DNA of 64,000 nucleotides from Clostridia bacterium (GTDB lineage Bacteria; Bacillota; Clostridia; Oscillospirales; Acutalibacteraceae): NCBI GenBank assembly GCA_017549285.1, contig JAFYVE010000030.1, positions 117,394 to 181,393 of the forward strand, read 5' to 3'. Shown piece by piece: positions 36,241 to 45,931 of this stretch (position 1 is its first letter; each line of letters starts with the position of its first letter). The notes under the pieces were generated by a model. It saw only the letters and a program-made list of their open reading frames with translations, ran no database searches and was not told where the DNA came from. The position numbers and the translations under genes were made by a program.

Positions 36241-38061
36241 TCAATAATAATACATAAACACTTCCATATCGCTTTCTCCGTGATTCGCAAAAGCATAATA
36301 CGGAACAAGTTTTATTTCAGCATCGGTAAATTGTTCAGCATCTCTTGAATAGAGCCGGTCTGATTCAACAGGTATTTTACCATTTGCAACAAGCATATAT
36401 GAGCCACATGTTTCACAAAGAATTTCAGAAAAATCAGTTTTTCTGTCAAGTCTGAATGTCATAATGTTGAAATCATTTCTGACTCCCTCAGCACAGTAAA
36501 CAACAGGGCCTCTCTGAACTGCTGCTCTGCCGATGTAATCACGTATTTTTGAAGAAGGATACACAATAAACGGTGATATATCCAACTCAAGATTTATTAC
36601 AGAACCATTATTTCTGATATAAACATAACCGTTTATAATTTCAGGAACAATTTCTTTTCCGTCAACTGAAACAGAATAATTATCACACCATCCGGGAATT
36701 CGCAATGCAACAGTACCGACACCTTCGGCTTTGATTTCAACTGTACCGTTATTCGGATAATCGGTTTTCTGTGAAACTGTAAATTTATCCGTTTCGGTTG
36801 AACTGTTTATATACTGATGCACATAAAGAGTGTTTTTATCACACGTATAAAGAAAATCAGCCACAGATGCTATAAATCTTGTAATATTAGGAGGACAACA
36901 TGAGCAGTCAAATACTTCCTTTCTTTGTGTCTGCGGAAGCCATTCGCTTGTGTTTTCCTGAGAAGTATTTCTGTTTAAAAGATATGTTCTTATTGCAAGA
37001 GGATTAACATAGAAAAAAGCTTTACCGTCAAGGGATATTGATGAAAGAGCATTATTATAAAGGATTCTTTCTATAACATCTGCATATTTTGAGTCATTTT
37101 CTATAAGAAGCATTCTCTGTGCGAACCAGGCAAGTGACAATGCTGCGCAGCTTTCAGAATAAGCTGTAAGGTCGGGAAAGTCATAAGGGATTGTAAATGC
37201 TTCGCCCCTTCCCGATGAACCGATACCACCGGTTATATACATTTTTCGCTCTGCTATATCATTAAATATACTTTTACAACTGTCAAGCAGATCAGCATCT
37301 CCGGTAATACGTGCAAGATCCGACATAGCTGTATATAGATAGCAAGCTCTTACACAATGTCCTTCAGCTGTTTTCTGCTGTCTTACAGGGAGATGACTCT
37401 GGGAATATTTATGAGCAACACCCGGATATTCCACATCGGTTTCATTCCCACGATTATCAATAAAGAAAGAACACATTTCAAGATATTTTTTATTATCGGT
37501 AAGTTCATAAAGCTTGATAAGCGCGAGTTCAATTTCTTCATGTCCCGGCGTTATGAATGAAGCAGATTTATTTTCCATAAATACAATTCTGATGTATTCA
37601 AGATATTTCTCCATAACATCAAGAAGTTTTCTTTTACCTGTTGCTCTGTAATAAGCCACAGCCGCTTCAACAAAATGACCTGCACAGTAAAGTTCATGAT
37701 CTGTTCTGTCAGACCATCTCGGTTTATCGTGAACCTGATAACAAGAATTGAAATATCCACATTCTTCCTGATTGTCCGCAATAGTATTGATTGCTTCATC
37801 GACATATTTTTCAAGTTCCGGATTTTTTCTTTTTTCGAGAATAAAAGCAACGCTTTCAATCCATTTCGCTATATCGGAATCCCAGAAAATATGAGGTTCA
37901 TTCCGGTCACCTTTTTTCCAGTTACATGAAAGAGCATCAAATCTTCCTGTTTCTTTAAAACGTTTATAAACATTAAATACACTGACTTCACTGACAAGAT
38001 CTACTTTTTTCTGCCAGAACCCGTCTGTAATATCAGTTTTTCTGAAATCAACCAATTGCAT
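36241..38061 (-). CDS. GH127 beta-L-arabinofuranosidase-like protein
   Basis: This 606-residue protein matches the DUF1680/GH127 family, whose founding member HypBA1 releases beta-L-arabinofuranose. The Zn-thiolate centre is visible: AYSESCAAL near residue 300 and FDCSCCPPN near residue 384 supply the Glu and Cys ligands and the Cys nucleophile. The (alpha/alpha)6 barrel is followed by a beta-rich C-terminal part. No signal peptide is seen, so it probably acts on imported oligosaccharides. The gene stands alone between two terminators. Confidence 0.88.
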   Translation of the reverse strand: MQLVDFRKTDITDGFWQKKVDLVSEVSVFNVYKRFKETGRFDALSCNWKKGDRNEPHIFWDSDIAKWIESVAFILEKRKNPELEKYVDEAINTIADNQEECGYFNSCYQVHDKPRWSDRTDHELYCAGHFVEAAVAYYRATGKRKLLDVMEKYLEYIRIVFMENKSASFITPGHEEIELALIKLYELTDNKKYLEMCSFFIDNRGNETDVEYPGVAHKYSQSHLPVRQQKTAEGHCVRACYLYTAMSDLARITGDADLLDSCKSIFNDIAERKMYITGGIGSSGRGEAFTIPYDFPDLTAYSESCAALSLAWFAQRMLLIENDSKYADVIERILYNNALSSISLDGKAFFYVNPLAIRTYLLNRNTSQENTSEWLPQTQRKEVFDCSCCPPNITRFIASVADFLYTCDKNTLYVHQYINSSTETDKFTVSQKTDYPNNGTVEIKAEGVGTVALRIPGWCDNYSVSVDGKEIVPEIINGYVYIRNNGSVINLELDISPFIVYPSSKIRDYIGRAAVQRGPVVYCAEGVRNDFNIMTFRLDRKTDFSEILCETCGSYMLVANGKIPVESDRLYSRDAEQFTDAEIKLVPYYAFANHGESDMEVFMYYY

Positions 38062-38081
38062 AAAATTACACCTCCAAAGTA

Positions 38082-38110
38082 ATATTAATACAAAAAATGT
38101 TATAATGCAA
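38082..38110 (-). promoter_or_regulatory. SigA promoter of the GH127 gene
   Basis: TTGCAT, 17 bp and TAATAT lie directly after the spo0A terminator. Confidence 0.7.
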
Positions 38111-38120
38111 TATAAAATTT

Positions 38121-38149
38121 TGAGCAGACACTTAAAATGTATCTGCTCA
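38121..38149 (-). terminator. Terminator after spo0A
   Basis: GAGCAGATAC faces GTGTCTGCTC with one mismatch and a short loop, then AAAATTTTAT. Confidence 0.7.
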
Positions 38150-38155
38150 TATAAA

Positions 38156-38944
38156 TTATGATATTTTCATTTTCAGACGAAGCTTATCACTTATCATAGC
38201 AATAAATTCACTGTTAGTAGGCTTACCTCTTGTATTCTGGATTGTATACCCGAAATAGGCACTCAGAACATCAACATCTCCTCTGTCCCAGGCTACTTCA
38301 ATAGCGTGTCTTATTGCACGTTCAACTCTTGAAGATGTGGTATTGAAAGATTTTGCAATTGTAGGATAAAGAAGTTTTGTAACAGAATTGATCATTTCTG
38401 TATCATTGATTGAAAGTATAATTGCTTCTCTGAGATAATGATATCCTTTGATATGGGCCGGAACACCTATCTGATGCATTATTTCCGAAACAGTTACTTC
38501 AAGATCATTATCAGAAACCGAACAGTTCATTGAATTAACCGAAGCAATTGAAGATGAATTAAGTTCCTTTGAAGAAACAAGGAAATTGATTCTTTCTGCA
38601 ACAGCTGATGGTTCTACAGGTCTGATAAAATAGTAATCTGCACCGCAGGAAAGAAGTCGGTGTTCGAATTCGGAATTTACTATCGATGATATTACACAGA
38701 CAAGAGGTTTGACTGCTGTATGCATAGCATTGATTTTATTGATTACACCGATAGCATCAAGACCGGGCATAAATGCTTCCATAATGATGATATCAGGCAT
38801 ACGTTTTTCAATTGAACTGATGATAAGATTCCCGTTCTTTTCAACAGATGTAACGGAATAACCGGTGCTTTCAAGAATCTTCATACATTTTGAAGAAAAT
38901 TCCCCATTATCCTGTGATAACAATACCTTAAATTGATTTGACAT
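38156..38944 (-). CDS. spo0A: Sporulation master regulator Spo0A with a Glu56 receiver
   Basis: This 262-residue protein has a receiver domain (1-125) and the Spo0A DNA-binding domain. The latter is intact, with [15 protein letters not shown] and the recognition helix [19 protein letters not shown]. The receiver is altered: the phosphoacceptor Asp56 of Bacillus subtilis is Glu56 here ([12 protein letters not shown], codon GAA at 38777-38779), the acidic pair DD reads QD (residues 11-12), and the Lys before the conserved Pro is Arg108 (FIRPVEP). The Thr position is Ser. Asp-to-Glu can imitate phosphorylation in some regulators; whether it does here is inference. Confidence 0.95.
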   Translation of the reverse strand: MSNQFKVLLSQDNGEFSSKCMKILESTGYSVTSVEKNGNLIISSIEKRMPDIIIMEAFMPGLDAIGVINKINAMHTAVKPLVCVISSIVNSEFEHRLLSCGADYYFIRPVEPSAVAERINFLVSSKELNSSSIASVNSMNCSVSDNDLEVTVSEIMHQIGVPAHIKGYHYLREAIILSINDTEMINSVTKLLYPTIAKSFNTTSSRVERAIRHAIEVAWDRGDVDVLSAYFGYTIQNTRGKPTNSEFIAMISDKLRLKMKIS

Positions 38945-39025
38945 TTTTCTTATGTTCCTTTCTTTTCGGGATGACCGAATTTATGATAAAAATTATATCT
39001 CTTTTCTTAACCCAATTTCTACCAT

Positions 39026-39054
39026 ATTTTACCATTTGTAAATTATTTTGTCAA
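39026..39054 (-). promoter_or_regulatory. SigA promoter of spo0A
   Basis: TTGACA, 17 bp and TAAAAT stand about 80 bp before the spo0A start. Confidence 0.8.
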
Positions 39055-39166
39055 TACAAAAATGTAAATTTTTGCCATTTTATTACAAAAGCAAATTATT
39101 CTTACTGATAAAAAAGTTTATAGAATGATATTAATAAAAAAAATATTACTAATTTATCATTAATTA

Positions 39167-39195
39167 TTGAAAAAAATTATATTTTATGATACCAT
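39167..39195 (+). promoter_or_regulatory. Probable SigA promoter of nagB
   Basis: TTGAAA, 17 bp and TACCAT lie 32 bp before the ATG. The -10 is a weak match. Confidence 0.5.
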
Positions 39196-39227
39196 CAATA
39201 AAAATATATAATTATGGAGCGATAAAA

Positions 39228-39953
39228 ATGGAAGTAAAAATTTTCAACAACTCAACTGAAATAGGAAATGCTGCTGCAGAAATCATTATTAACAAAGTAA
39301 ATAGCAAAAATGATGCTATTCTCGGTCTTGCAACAGGAGCATCTCCCGTTCCAACTTATAAAAAGATTATTGAAGAATACAACAATGGAAATGTTTCTTT
39401 CAAAGATGTTAAAACATTCAATCTTGATGAATATTGTTCAATTCCTGCTTCTGACAGAAACAGTTATTATACTTTTATGCACGAGAATCTTTTCAATCAC
39501 ATTGATATAAAGGAAGAGAATGTTCACGTTCCCAACGGCAATCCTGAGAACGCAGAAGAATACTGTGCTGCATATGATGAATCAATCGTTGCTGCAGGCG
39601 GAATTGACATTCAGGTTCTCGGAATCGGCAGAAACGGTCACATCGGTTTCAATGAACCCGCAGACGAGTTCACAGCAGGTACATATAAGGTAAAACTTAC
39701 AGACAGCACAATTGAAGCAAACAAGATTTACTTTGACCATGAAGAAGATGTACCCAGATACGCAATCACAATGGGTGTTCAGTCAATCATCAATGCAAAA
39801 GAAATTATTCTTATTGCAGAAGGCAAGGCTAAAGCTCAGGCTATCCACGATATGATCAAGGGTGAAATCTCCCCCGCTTGTCCTGCATCTATTCTTCAGA
39901 AGCACAATAACGTTCATATCTTTATTGATAAGGATGCTGCTTCCCTTCTCTAA
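39228..39953 (+). CDS. nagB: Glucosamine-6-phosphate deaminase
   Basis: This 241-residue enzyme turns glucosamine-6-phosphate into fructose-6-phosphate and ammonia. It shows LGLATGASPVPTYKKI, FNLDEYCSIP and GIGRNGHIGFNEPADEF, the NagB phosphate, catalytic Asp and active-site His parts. The frame is open from 39186 but the ATG at 39228 has TGGAG and the right family start. No nagA is beside it. It could receive aminosugar released by the GH20 and sulfatase of this window. Confidence 0.95.
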   Translation: MEVKIFNNSTEIGNAAAEIIINKVNSKNDAILGLATGASPVPTYKKIIEEYNNGNVSFKDVKTFNLDEYCSIPASDRNSYYTFMHENLFNHIDIKEENVHVPNGNPENAEEYCAAYDESIVAAGGIDIQVLGIGRNGHIGFNEPADEFTAGTYKVKLTDSTIEANKIYFDHEEDVPRYAITMGVQSIINAKEIILIAEGKAKAQAIHDMIKGEISPACPASILQKHNNVHIFIDKDAASLL

Positions 39954-39978
39954 TATTCAGTCCTGAGGTGTTTATTAT

Positions 39979-40761
39979 ATGCGAATTGCGATTCCGGTAT
40001 TATTTACCGCTTTGATTATGTTGTTTTTATGCGGTTGCGACAATTCAATTTCAGAAGAAGAAACAACTGACCTGAATGAAGCGGTTATCCAGACAATTGA
40101 TAAATCAAAACCTGTCACATCGGGTAATCTCATAACAAAAACAAAAACAGACTCAGATGATAATATCCATATTGAATATTATGATTCTGTAGGCAATCTT
40201 GTTGAAAACATTGTTTGGGATAAAAATGATACTGCAGTTTCACATTCAATAATAAGATATACACCTGACAACAAAATTCAGAAAAAAGAAGAAATTTTTC
40301 CCGGCACAACAAATTCAACTATTGAAACATACCAGTATGATTCAGAGGGCAATATATCATCAAAAAATGTAAGTGAATACAAAGAAAACAAACTTTATAA
40401 ATCAACAAACTATGATGATGACGGAAACATTCTGAGTTATTCGGTTTCCGAATATACAGGAGAACTCAGAACAAAAGTTGAAAAGTTTGATTCAGCCGAT
40501 ACTCTGATTGAATATTATACTTATGAATATAATCAGTCAGGAGATATGACAAAATATTCAACTTTTGACAATAACGGTAAAATTATCAAATACACATTAT
40601 TTGAATACAGTGAATCGCATCTCCTTTTATCAGAAAAATACTACAATGCTGATGATAGTATAAAAAATTACAATGTTTACATCTATAATGATGACGGAAC
40701 AAAAAAATCTGTTATCAGTTATGATGCACAGGGTAATCTTTTATCTGAGAACTATTTCTAA
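39979..40761 (+). CDS. Lipoprotein with YD-like repeats
   Basis: This 260-residue protein has a lipoprotein signal ending in LCGC. After a short acidic linker come about eight degenerate repeats of roughly 20 residues built on Y-D-x-x-G-N, for example YYDSVGNLVE, YDSEGNISSK, YDDDGNILSY, FDNNGKIIKY and YDAQGNLLSE. They resemble YD/RHS-type beta repeats, but without an RHS core domain or toxin tip. It follows nagB by 25 bp and ends at a terminator. Binding or envelope role unknown. Confidence 0.75.
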   Translation: MRIAIPVLFTALIMLFLCGCDNSISEEETTDLNEAVIQTIDKSKPVTSGNLITKTKTDSDDNIHIEYYDSVGNLVENIVWDKNDTAVSHSIIRYTPDNKIQKKEEIFPGTTNSTIETYQYDSEGNISSKNVSEYKENKLYKSTNYDDDGNILSYSVSEYTGELRTKVEKFDSADTLIEYYTYEYNQSGDMTKYSTFDNNGKIIKYTLFEYSESHLLLSEKYYNADDSIKNYNVYIYNDDGTKKSVISYDAQGNLLSENYF

Positions 40762-40764
40762 AAA

Positions 40765-40792
40765 AATAAACGGGTTATTGCCCGTTTATTTT
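40765..40792 (+). terminator. Terminator after the repeat lipoprotein gene
   Basis: AATAAACGGG pairs with CCCGTTTATT, then TTC TT, directly after the stop. Confidence 0.85.
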
Positions 40793-40829
40793 CTTATTTG
40801 ATATGAAATTAAATTTTTTCTATATAGTA

Positions 40830-40857
40830 TTGAAATATATATTTTTTTAAGTATAAT
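40830..40857 (+). promoter_or_regulatory. SigA promoter of the hprK operon
   Basis: TTGAAA, 16 bp and TATAAT lie 25 bp before the GTG start. Confidence 0.8.
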
Positions 40858-40882
40858 GTAAATAAAGAAGGAGGTAAGATAT

Positions 40883-41869
40883 GTGAACACAAAATACTCC
40901 GTTTCTCTCGAAAAAATAATTAACAATAACGGATATGAAGTTTTATATACACCCAAATCAGTTGCGGATATATATATTTCATCAAAAGATATTATGCGTC
41001 CGGGACTTATCCTTGCCGGTTATGAAGATTATTTTGACCCTGCACGAATTCAGCTCCTCGGCTTCACAGAAATCGGATACCTTAACAGCCTTTCTGTTTC
41101 TCAGAGAGAACAGTGTCTTGAGAAATACCTCTCAACAAAACCTGCAGCTCTGATTATAACGAGAAACCTTGAACCCGTTGAAGGTCTTCTTGCAAAAGCT
41201 GAAAAATATGAGGTTCCCGTTCTCAGAACAGCAGATGATACATCAGGTAATATGGCAACAATTATTGCTTACCTCGGTGTTGAACTTGCAGACAGAATCA
41301 CAAGACACGGCGTTCTTGTTGAAGTTCTCGGTGAAGGTGTTCTTATTGTTGGTGACAGCGGTGTAGGTAAAAGTGAAACTGCCGTTGAACTAATAAAAAG
41401 AGGTCATCGTCTTATTGCTGACGATGCTGTTGAAATCAGAAAAGTTTCTTCAAAAACTGTTGTCGGTCAGGCACCTGACAATATCAGACACTTCATTGAA
41501 GTAAGAGGTGTCGGTATTATCAATGCAAGACGTCTCTTCGGTCTTGAATCAGTTAAACTTTCTGAAAAAATAGATATGGTCATACGTCTTGAACCGTGGG
41601 ATTCCGCAAAAGTTTATGACAGAATGGGACTTGAAGAAAATTATATCAATATTATGGGTATACGTGTCCCCGCAACTGTTGTTCCTGTCACACCCGGTCG
41701 TAATCTCTCAGTTATTATTGAAACCGCTGCCATTGCCAACAGACAGAAAAAAATGGGCTATATCGCAGCACAAGAACTTATGCAGAGCCTCGGAATGGAC
41801 GGTTTTGAACCCATCAAACAGGAAATTGAAGTCTGGGATAACAACCACGACGAACTTGAATATATTTAA
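40883..41869 (+). CDS. hprK: HPr kinase/phosphorylase
   Basis: This 328-residue enzyme phosphorylates Ser46 of HPr in carbon catabolite control and can reverse the reaction. It has Walker A GDSGVGKSETAVEL near residue 153, DDAVEI, and the HprK signature EVRGVGIINARRLFG. The start is a GTG after AAGGAGGT; the ATG two bases earlier is followed at once by TGA and cannot be used. The start of the ROK glucokinase lies 18 bp after the stop. Confidence 0.95.
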   Translation: MNTKYSVSLEKIINNNGYEVLYTPKSVADIYISSKDIMRPGLILAGYEDYFDPARIQLLGFTEIGYLNSLSVSQREQCLEKYLSTKPAALIITRNLEPVEGLLAKAEKYEVPVLRTADDTSGNMATIIAYLGVELADRITRHGVLVEVLGEGVLIVGDSGVGKSETAVELIKRGHRLIADDAVEIRKVSSKTVVGQAPDNIRHFIEVRGVGIINARRLFGLESVKLSEKIDMVIRLEPWDSAKVYDRMGLEENYINIMGIRVPATVVPVTPGRNLSVIIETAAIANRQKKMGYIAAQELMQSLGMDGFEPIKQEIEVWDNNHDELEYI

Positions 41870-41887
41870 TATCAGGAGGATTTTATA

Positions 41888-42838
41888 ATGTACAGAATCG
41901 GTGTTGACCTCGGCGGCACAAATATTGTTTCAGCCGTTGTAGACGAAAACAACAAAATTATTGCAAGGGCAAAGGAAAAGACAAATGCTCCCCGTCCTGC
42001 AGAAGAAATATTTGACGATATTGCAAAGACAATAAAAGATGCTCTTTACTCAGCAGGTCTTACAATGGATGATATCGAATCAATCGGTGTCGGCACTCCC
42101 GGCTCAGTCAACAAAGCAAAAGGTCTTATTGAATTTGCAAACAACCTTGCTTTTGACAATGTTCCCGCATATGCTCTTCTCAAAGAAAGAACCGGATGCA
42201 AAAACATTTATTTCGATAACGATGCTAACTGTGCTGCTCTCGGTGAAGCTGTTGCAGGTGTAGGTAAAGGTGCAAAGGATTTTGTTGCTATCACACTCGG
42301 CACAGGCGTAGGCAGCGGTATTGTTGTTGACGGCAAGCTCGTTACAGGTACAAACTATGCAGCAGGTGAAATGGGTCATACAGTTATCGTATATGACGGT
42401 GAACAGTGCAACTGCGGCAGAAAAGGCTGTTGGGAACGTTATTCATCAGCTACAGCTCTTATTCAGCAGACAAAAGATGCTATGATAAAGGATCCTTTCA
42501 CAAAGATGTGGGATCTTGTTGACGGTGACATCAGAAAAGTTGACGGCAGAACTGCATTTGACGGCATGAGAGCTGATGATGAAACAGCAAAAAAAGTTGT
42601 TTCAACTTATATGGGTTATCTTGCATGCGGTATGTCAAACATCATCAACACATTCCAGCCTGAAGTTCTTTGTGTAGGCGGCGGTGTTGGTAATGAAAAA
42701 GAAAATCTTCTCGGTCCCGTAAGAAAAATGATCAATGCTCAGAGATACAGCGTTCATGCTGAAAAGCAGACAAAAATCTGCTGTGCTGAACTCGGTAACG
42801 ATGCCGGCATCATCGGTGCTGCTCTTCTCAGAGAATAA
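41888..42838 (+). CDS. glcK: ROK-family glucokinase
   Basis: This 316-residue sugar kinase starts MYRIGVDLGGTNIVSAVV (phosphate 1 loop) and has the ROK signature with the zinc ligands CNCGRKGCWERY, and the catalytic Asp in YFDNDANCAALGE. It is likely to make glucose-6-phosphate for pgi, though other hexoses are possible. A CAGGAGG site precedes it. Confidence 0.9.
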   Translation: MYRIGVDLGGTNIVSAVVDENNKIIARAKEKTNAPRPAEEIFDDIAKTIKDALYSAGLTMDDIESIGVGTPGSVNKAKGLIEFANNLAFDNVPAYALLKERTGCKNIYFDNDANCAALGEAVAGVGKGAKDFVAITLGTGVGSGIVVDGKLVTGTNYAAGEMGHTVIVYDGEQCNCGRKGCWERYSSATALIQQTKDAMIKDPFTKMWDLVDGDIRKVDGRTAFDGMRADDETAKKVVSTYMGYLACGMSNIINTFQPEVLCVGGGVGNEKENLLGPVRKMINAQRYSVHAEKQTKICCAELGNDAGIIGAALLRE

Positions 42839-42859
42839 TTCAAAGAAAAAGGTTTTTAT

Positions 42860-43768
42860 ATGACAGATTTAACTTCTTTCGCAGAAAGTTTAAAATCAGA
42901 AAAATGTGAAATCTTAATAAACTCACCTATGAGCCGCCACACCTCTTTCAGGGTTGGCGGCAATGCCGATATTGTAGCTATTCCTGAAAATATTGCTGCA
43001 TTATGTGATGTTATAAGAAAAGCTGAAGATTCTTCACTTCCTTATATGGTTATCGGTAACGGCAGCAATCTACTTGTAAGAGATTGCGGACTCAGAGGTC
43101 TTGTAATCAAAACAACCGGTATGAAAGATGAAATCAAAGTGAACGGAAATGTTGTTTCTTGTTCTGCAGGCACTTCCCTTACAAGACTTTGTAATATTGC
43201 TCTCGAAAGCTCTCTTTCAGGACTTGAATTCGCTTACGGAATCCCCGGCACAGTAGGCGGTGCTGTATTTATGAATGCAGGTGCTTACGGCGGAGAAATG
43301 AAAGATGTTCTCAGTAGTGTTACGCATCTTACTCCTGACGGCAGAATTGAAACAGTTGACGCATCTGAACTTTCTCTCTCATACAGAAAAAGTTTTTATT
43401 CCGAAAACAGCAATTATACTATTCTTTCTGCTGAATTCACACTCTGTGACGGCAACAAGGAAGATATAAAACTGAAAATGGATGACCTTATGGGAAGACG
43501 CAAAGATAAACAGCCACTTGAATATCCAAGTGCAGGCAGTACTTTCAAAAGACCCGAAGGTTATTTTGCAGGTGCACTTATCGAGCAGTGCAATTTAAAA
43601 GGATTCAACATCCGTGGTGCAGAAGTCAGCGAAAAGCACGCAGGTTTTGTTATCAATAAAGATAATGCCGATGCTTCAGCTATTCTTGAACTTATGGAAC
43701 ACATTAAAGAAACAGTAAAAAAAGAAACAGGCGTTACACTTGAGCCAGAAGTAAGAATTATACCGTAA
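42860..43768 (+). CDS. murB: UDP-N-acetylenolpyruvoylglucosamine reductase
   Basis: This 302-residue FAD enzyme makes UDP-MurNAc. FAD motifs are VIGNGSNLLVRD and GLEFAYGIPGTVGGAVFMNAG; YRKSFY and the C-terminal Glu in TLEPEVRII complete the active site. The shorter type II layout typical of Firmicutes is seen. whiA starts 1 bp after its stop. Confidence 0.95.
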   Translation: MTDLTSFAESLKSEKCEILINSPMSRHTSFRVGGNADIVAIPENIAALCDVIRKAEDSSLPYMVIGNGSNLLVRDCGLRGLVIKTTGMKDEIKVNGNVVSCSAGTSLTRLCNIALESSLSGLEFAYGIPGTVGGAVFMNAGAYGGEMKDVLSSVTHLTPDGRIETVDASELSLSYRKSFYSENSNYTILSAEFTLCDGNKEDIKLKMDDLMGRRKDKQPLEYPSAGSTFKRPEGYFAGALIEQCNLKGFNIRGAEVSEKHAGFVINKDNADASAILELMEHIKETVKKETGVTLEPEVRIIP

Positions 43769-43769
43769 A

Positions 43770-44654
43770 ATGTCATTTTCATCAGAAGTAAAAAAAGAAC
43801 TATGCTCAATTGAACATTCTTCCGATTGCTGTCAGCGTGCAGAAGCTTACGGCATTCTTTACTATGGAAGATCTTTCGGTAAAGAAGAAATAAGCCTCAC
43901 AACAGACTATGATTATGTTGCTGAACGTTATATTGATGCTATAAAATGTTTTACAACATATAAACCTGATACTACAATTTCAAAATCAGGAAAAATTACT
44001 GTCAGTGTTGAAAATGCCGGTTCAAGACTTGAAATTATCAACGAACTCGGTTATACGGGAAATGAACGAACAATGCGTCTTCTTACAACAAACATTGAAA
44101 ATGAATGTTGTTTTGGCTCATTTATCAGAGGTGTTTTCCTTGCCTGCGGAATCATAACTGACCCGAAAAAAGAGTATCACCTTGAATTTGACGTAACATT
44201 CAGATCAAAAAGCCGTGATCTTGCTGATATGTTTGAGGACTTCCCTGCTATACCAAAAGAATCTCATCGTAACGGTGTAAATCTTGTCTATTTCAAAGAC
44301 AGTTCTCATATTGAAGATATTCTTACCGTTATGGGTGCACAGATGTCTGTTATGGAACTTATCGGAGAAAAGATTCTCAAAGATGTACGCAATAACGTAA
44401 ACAGAAAAGTAAATTGCGACAGTGCAAATTTAAGAAAAACAGCACTTGCTGCTGCAAATCAGACAAGTGCAATTGAAAAACTCAAATCTCAGGGTAAATT
44501 TGATGACTTACCTTCCGACCTGAAAGAGTTGGCTCAACTGAGAATTGATAATCCCGAAATGACTCTTGCAGAGCTCGGTGCAAGTCTTTCAAAACCACTT
44601 TCACGTTCAGGTGTGAGTCACAGACTAAAAAAACTTACTGAAATGATAAAATAA
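43770..44654 (+). CDS. whiA: Sporulation/division regulator WhiA
   Basis: This 294-residue protein has the LAGLIDADG-like N-terminal fold without nuclease residues (FIRGVFLACGIITDPKKEYHLEF) and a C-terminal helix-turn-helix, LADLGxxL-like, read here as LAELGASLSKPLSRSGVSHRLKKL. In Firmicutes whiA usually follows rapZ and yvcK; here it follows murB. No clear ribosome site is seen in the 1-bp gap, so it is probably translated by coupling. Confidence 0.94.
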   Translation: MSFSSEVKKELCSIEHSSDCCQRAEAYGILYYGRSFGKEEISLTTDYDYVAERYIDAIKCFTTYKPDTTISKSGKITVSVENAGSRLEIINELGYTGNERTMRLLTTNIENECCFGSFIRGVFLACGIITDPKKEYHLEFDVTFRSKSRDLADMFEDFPAIPKESHRNGVNLVYFKDSSHIEDILTVMGAQMSVMELIGEKILKDVRNNVNRKVNCDSANLRKTALAAANQTSAIEKLKSQGKFDDLPSDLKELAQLRIDNPEMTLAELGASLSKPLSRSGVSHRLKKLTEMIK

Positions 44655-44659
44655 CAAAC

Positions 44660-44690
44660 AGGACGAATCTTCATAATGAAGATCCGTCCT
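44660..44690. terminator. Bidirectional terminator between whiA and dnaJ
   Basis: AGGACGAATCTTC faces GAAGATCCGTCCT with one mismatch. The two genes converge. Confidence 0.85.
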
Positions 44691-44701
44691 TATTTTATGT
44701 T

Positions 44702-45871
44702 TTATTTTTTCTTCTTACCGAAAAAACCTTTTTTATCGTCATTATCACCGGGGGTATTATTTGCTGAAAAAGGTGATTTACCGCCGAGTTCATTATTGAG
44801 CTCTTTTATAAGCTCTTTCTGTCTTTCAGTAAGCTTTTTGGGAACTTCAACAACAATTCTGACGAGCTGATCTCCCTTACCTCTGCCGTTAACATTCGGG
44901 ATACCTCTGTCTTTGAGCTTAAATACAGAACCGGGCTGAGTTCCGGCAGGAATTGAATATTTTACTTTACCGTCGAGGGTAGGAACCATAAGTTCATCAC
45001 CAAGGGCAGCCTGAGCAAAACTGATTGTAACATCGCACCAGACATTATACCCGTCTCTTTCAAAGAAAGGATGAGGTCTTACGTTGACACCTACACGAAG
45101 ATCACCGGCAGGGCCACCGTTGACACCTTTGTTACCCATACCTCTGACTGTAAATACCTGTCCGTCATCAATACCAGCCGGCACATTGACATCCTGCTTG
45201 ACAGTTCTTCTGATTCTTCCGTTACCCTTACATTTATTACAAGGAGTAGGAATAATTGTACCTTTACCACGGCAACGGGGACAAGCCTTTGAAGACTGAA
45301 TAACACCAAAGGGGGTTCTCTGCTGAGTCATAACCTGACCTCTGCCGTTACAATCGGGACACGTCTGTGTTGTTGTACCCTTTGCTGCACCTGAGCCGCT
45401 GCACTCATCACAGACTTCTATACGCTGAATATCTATTGTTTTTTTGCAACCCTTTGCAGCTTCTTCAAAAGAGATTGTGATACCTGTTTGGATATCACTA
45501 CCTCTCTGAGGTGCATTGGGATTGCTTCTCTGTGTGCCGCCACCGAAACCGCCACCGAAGAATGATGAGAAAATGTCACCGAGGTCAAAATCCATTCCGC
45601 CGAATCCACCGCCGAAACCACCCTGACCTGCACCGTAATTGGGGTCAACACCTGCATGACCGAAACGGTCATACTTTGCCTTTTTATCGGCATCAGAGAG
45701 AACTTCGTAAGCTTCATTAGCTTCTTTGAACTTGGCTTCAGCTTCTGCATCACCTGGATGAAGGTCGGGGTGATACATTTTTGCGGTTTTTCTGTAGGCC
45801 TTTTTTATTTCATCGTCTGAAGCGTTTTTGTCAACGCCCAGCACTTCATAATAATCTCTTTTATCTGCCAT
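44702..45871 (-). CDS. dnaJ: Chaperone DnaJ
   Basis: This 389-residue co-chaperone has the J domain with HPD (MYHPDLHPG), a Gly/Phe-rich linker, and four CxxCxGxG zinc repeats ([32 protein letters not shown]). It stimulates DnaK. It is the last gene of the heat-shock operon. Confidence 0.97.
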   Translation of the reverse strand: MADKRDYYEVLGVDKNASDDEIKKAYRKTAKMYHPDLHPGDAEAEAKFKEANEAYEVLSDADKKAKYDRFGHAGVDPNYGAGQGGFGGGFGGMDFDLGDIFSSFFGGGFGGGTQRSNPNAPQRGSDIQTGITISFEEAAKGCKKTIDIQRIEVCDECSGSGAAKGTTTQTCPDCNGRGQVMTQQRTPFGVIQSSKACPRCRGKGTIIPTPCNKCKGNGRIRRTVKQDVNVPAGIDDGQVFTVRGMGNKGVNGGPAGDLRVGVNVRPHPFFERDGYNVWCDVTISFAQAALGDELMVPTLDGKVKYSIPAGTQPGSVFKLKDRGIPNVNGRGKGDQLVRIVVEVPKKLTERQKELIKELNNELGGKSPFSANNTPGDNDDKKGFFGKKKK

Positions 45872-45896
45872 AAAGATTCCTCTTATACAAGCACAT

Positions 45897-45914
45897 CCCC
45901 GTCATAAGACGGGG
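45897..45914 (-). other. Stem-loop between dnaK and dnaJ
   Basis: CCCCGTC pairs with GACGGGG around a 4-nt loop in the 60-bp gap. No T-run follows, so it may steady the dnaK message or lower dnaJ output. Confidence 0.6.
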
Positions 45915-45931
45915 TTATGCAGTAAACTTAA

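Noticed and set aside
39047-39055. TTTGTCAAT resembling a Spo0A box at the spo0A promoter
   Set aside because: TGTCAA is simply the reverse of the TTGACA -35 box. The same text appears at the hrcA, feo and tRNA promoters, so it carries no extra information.
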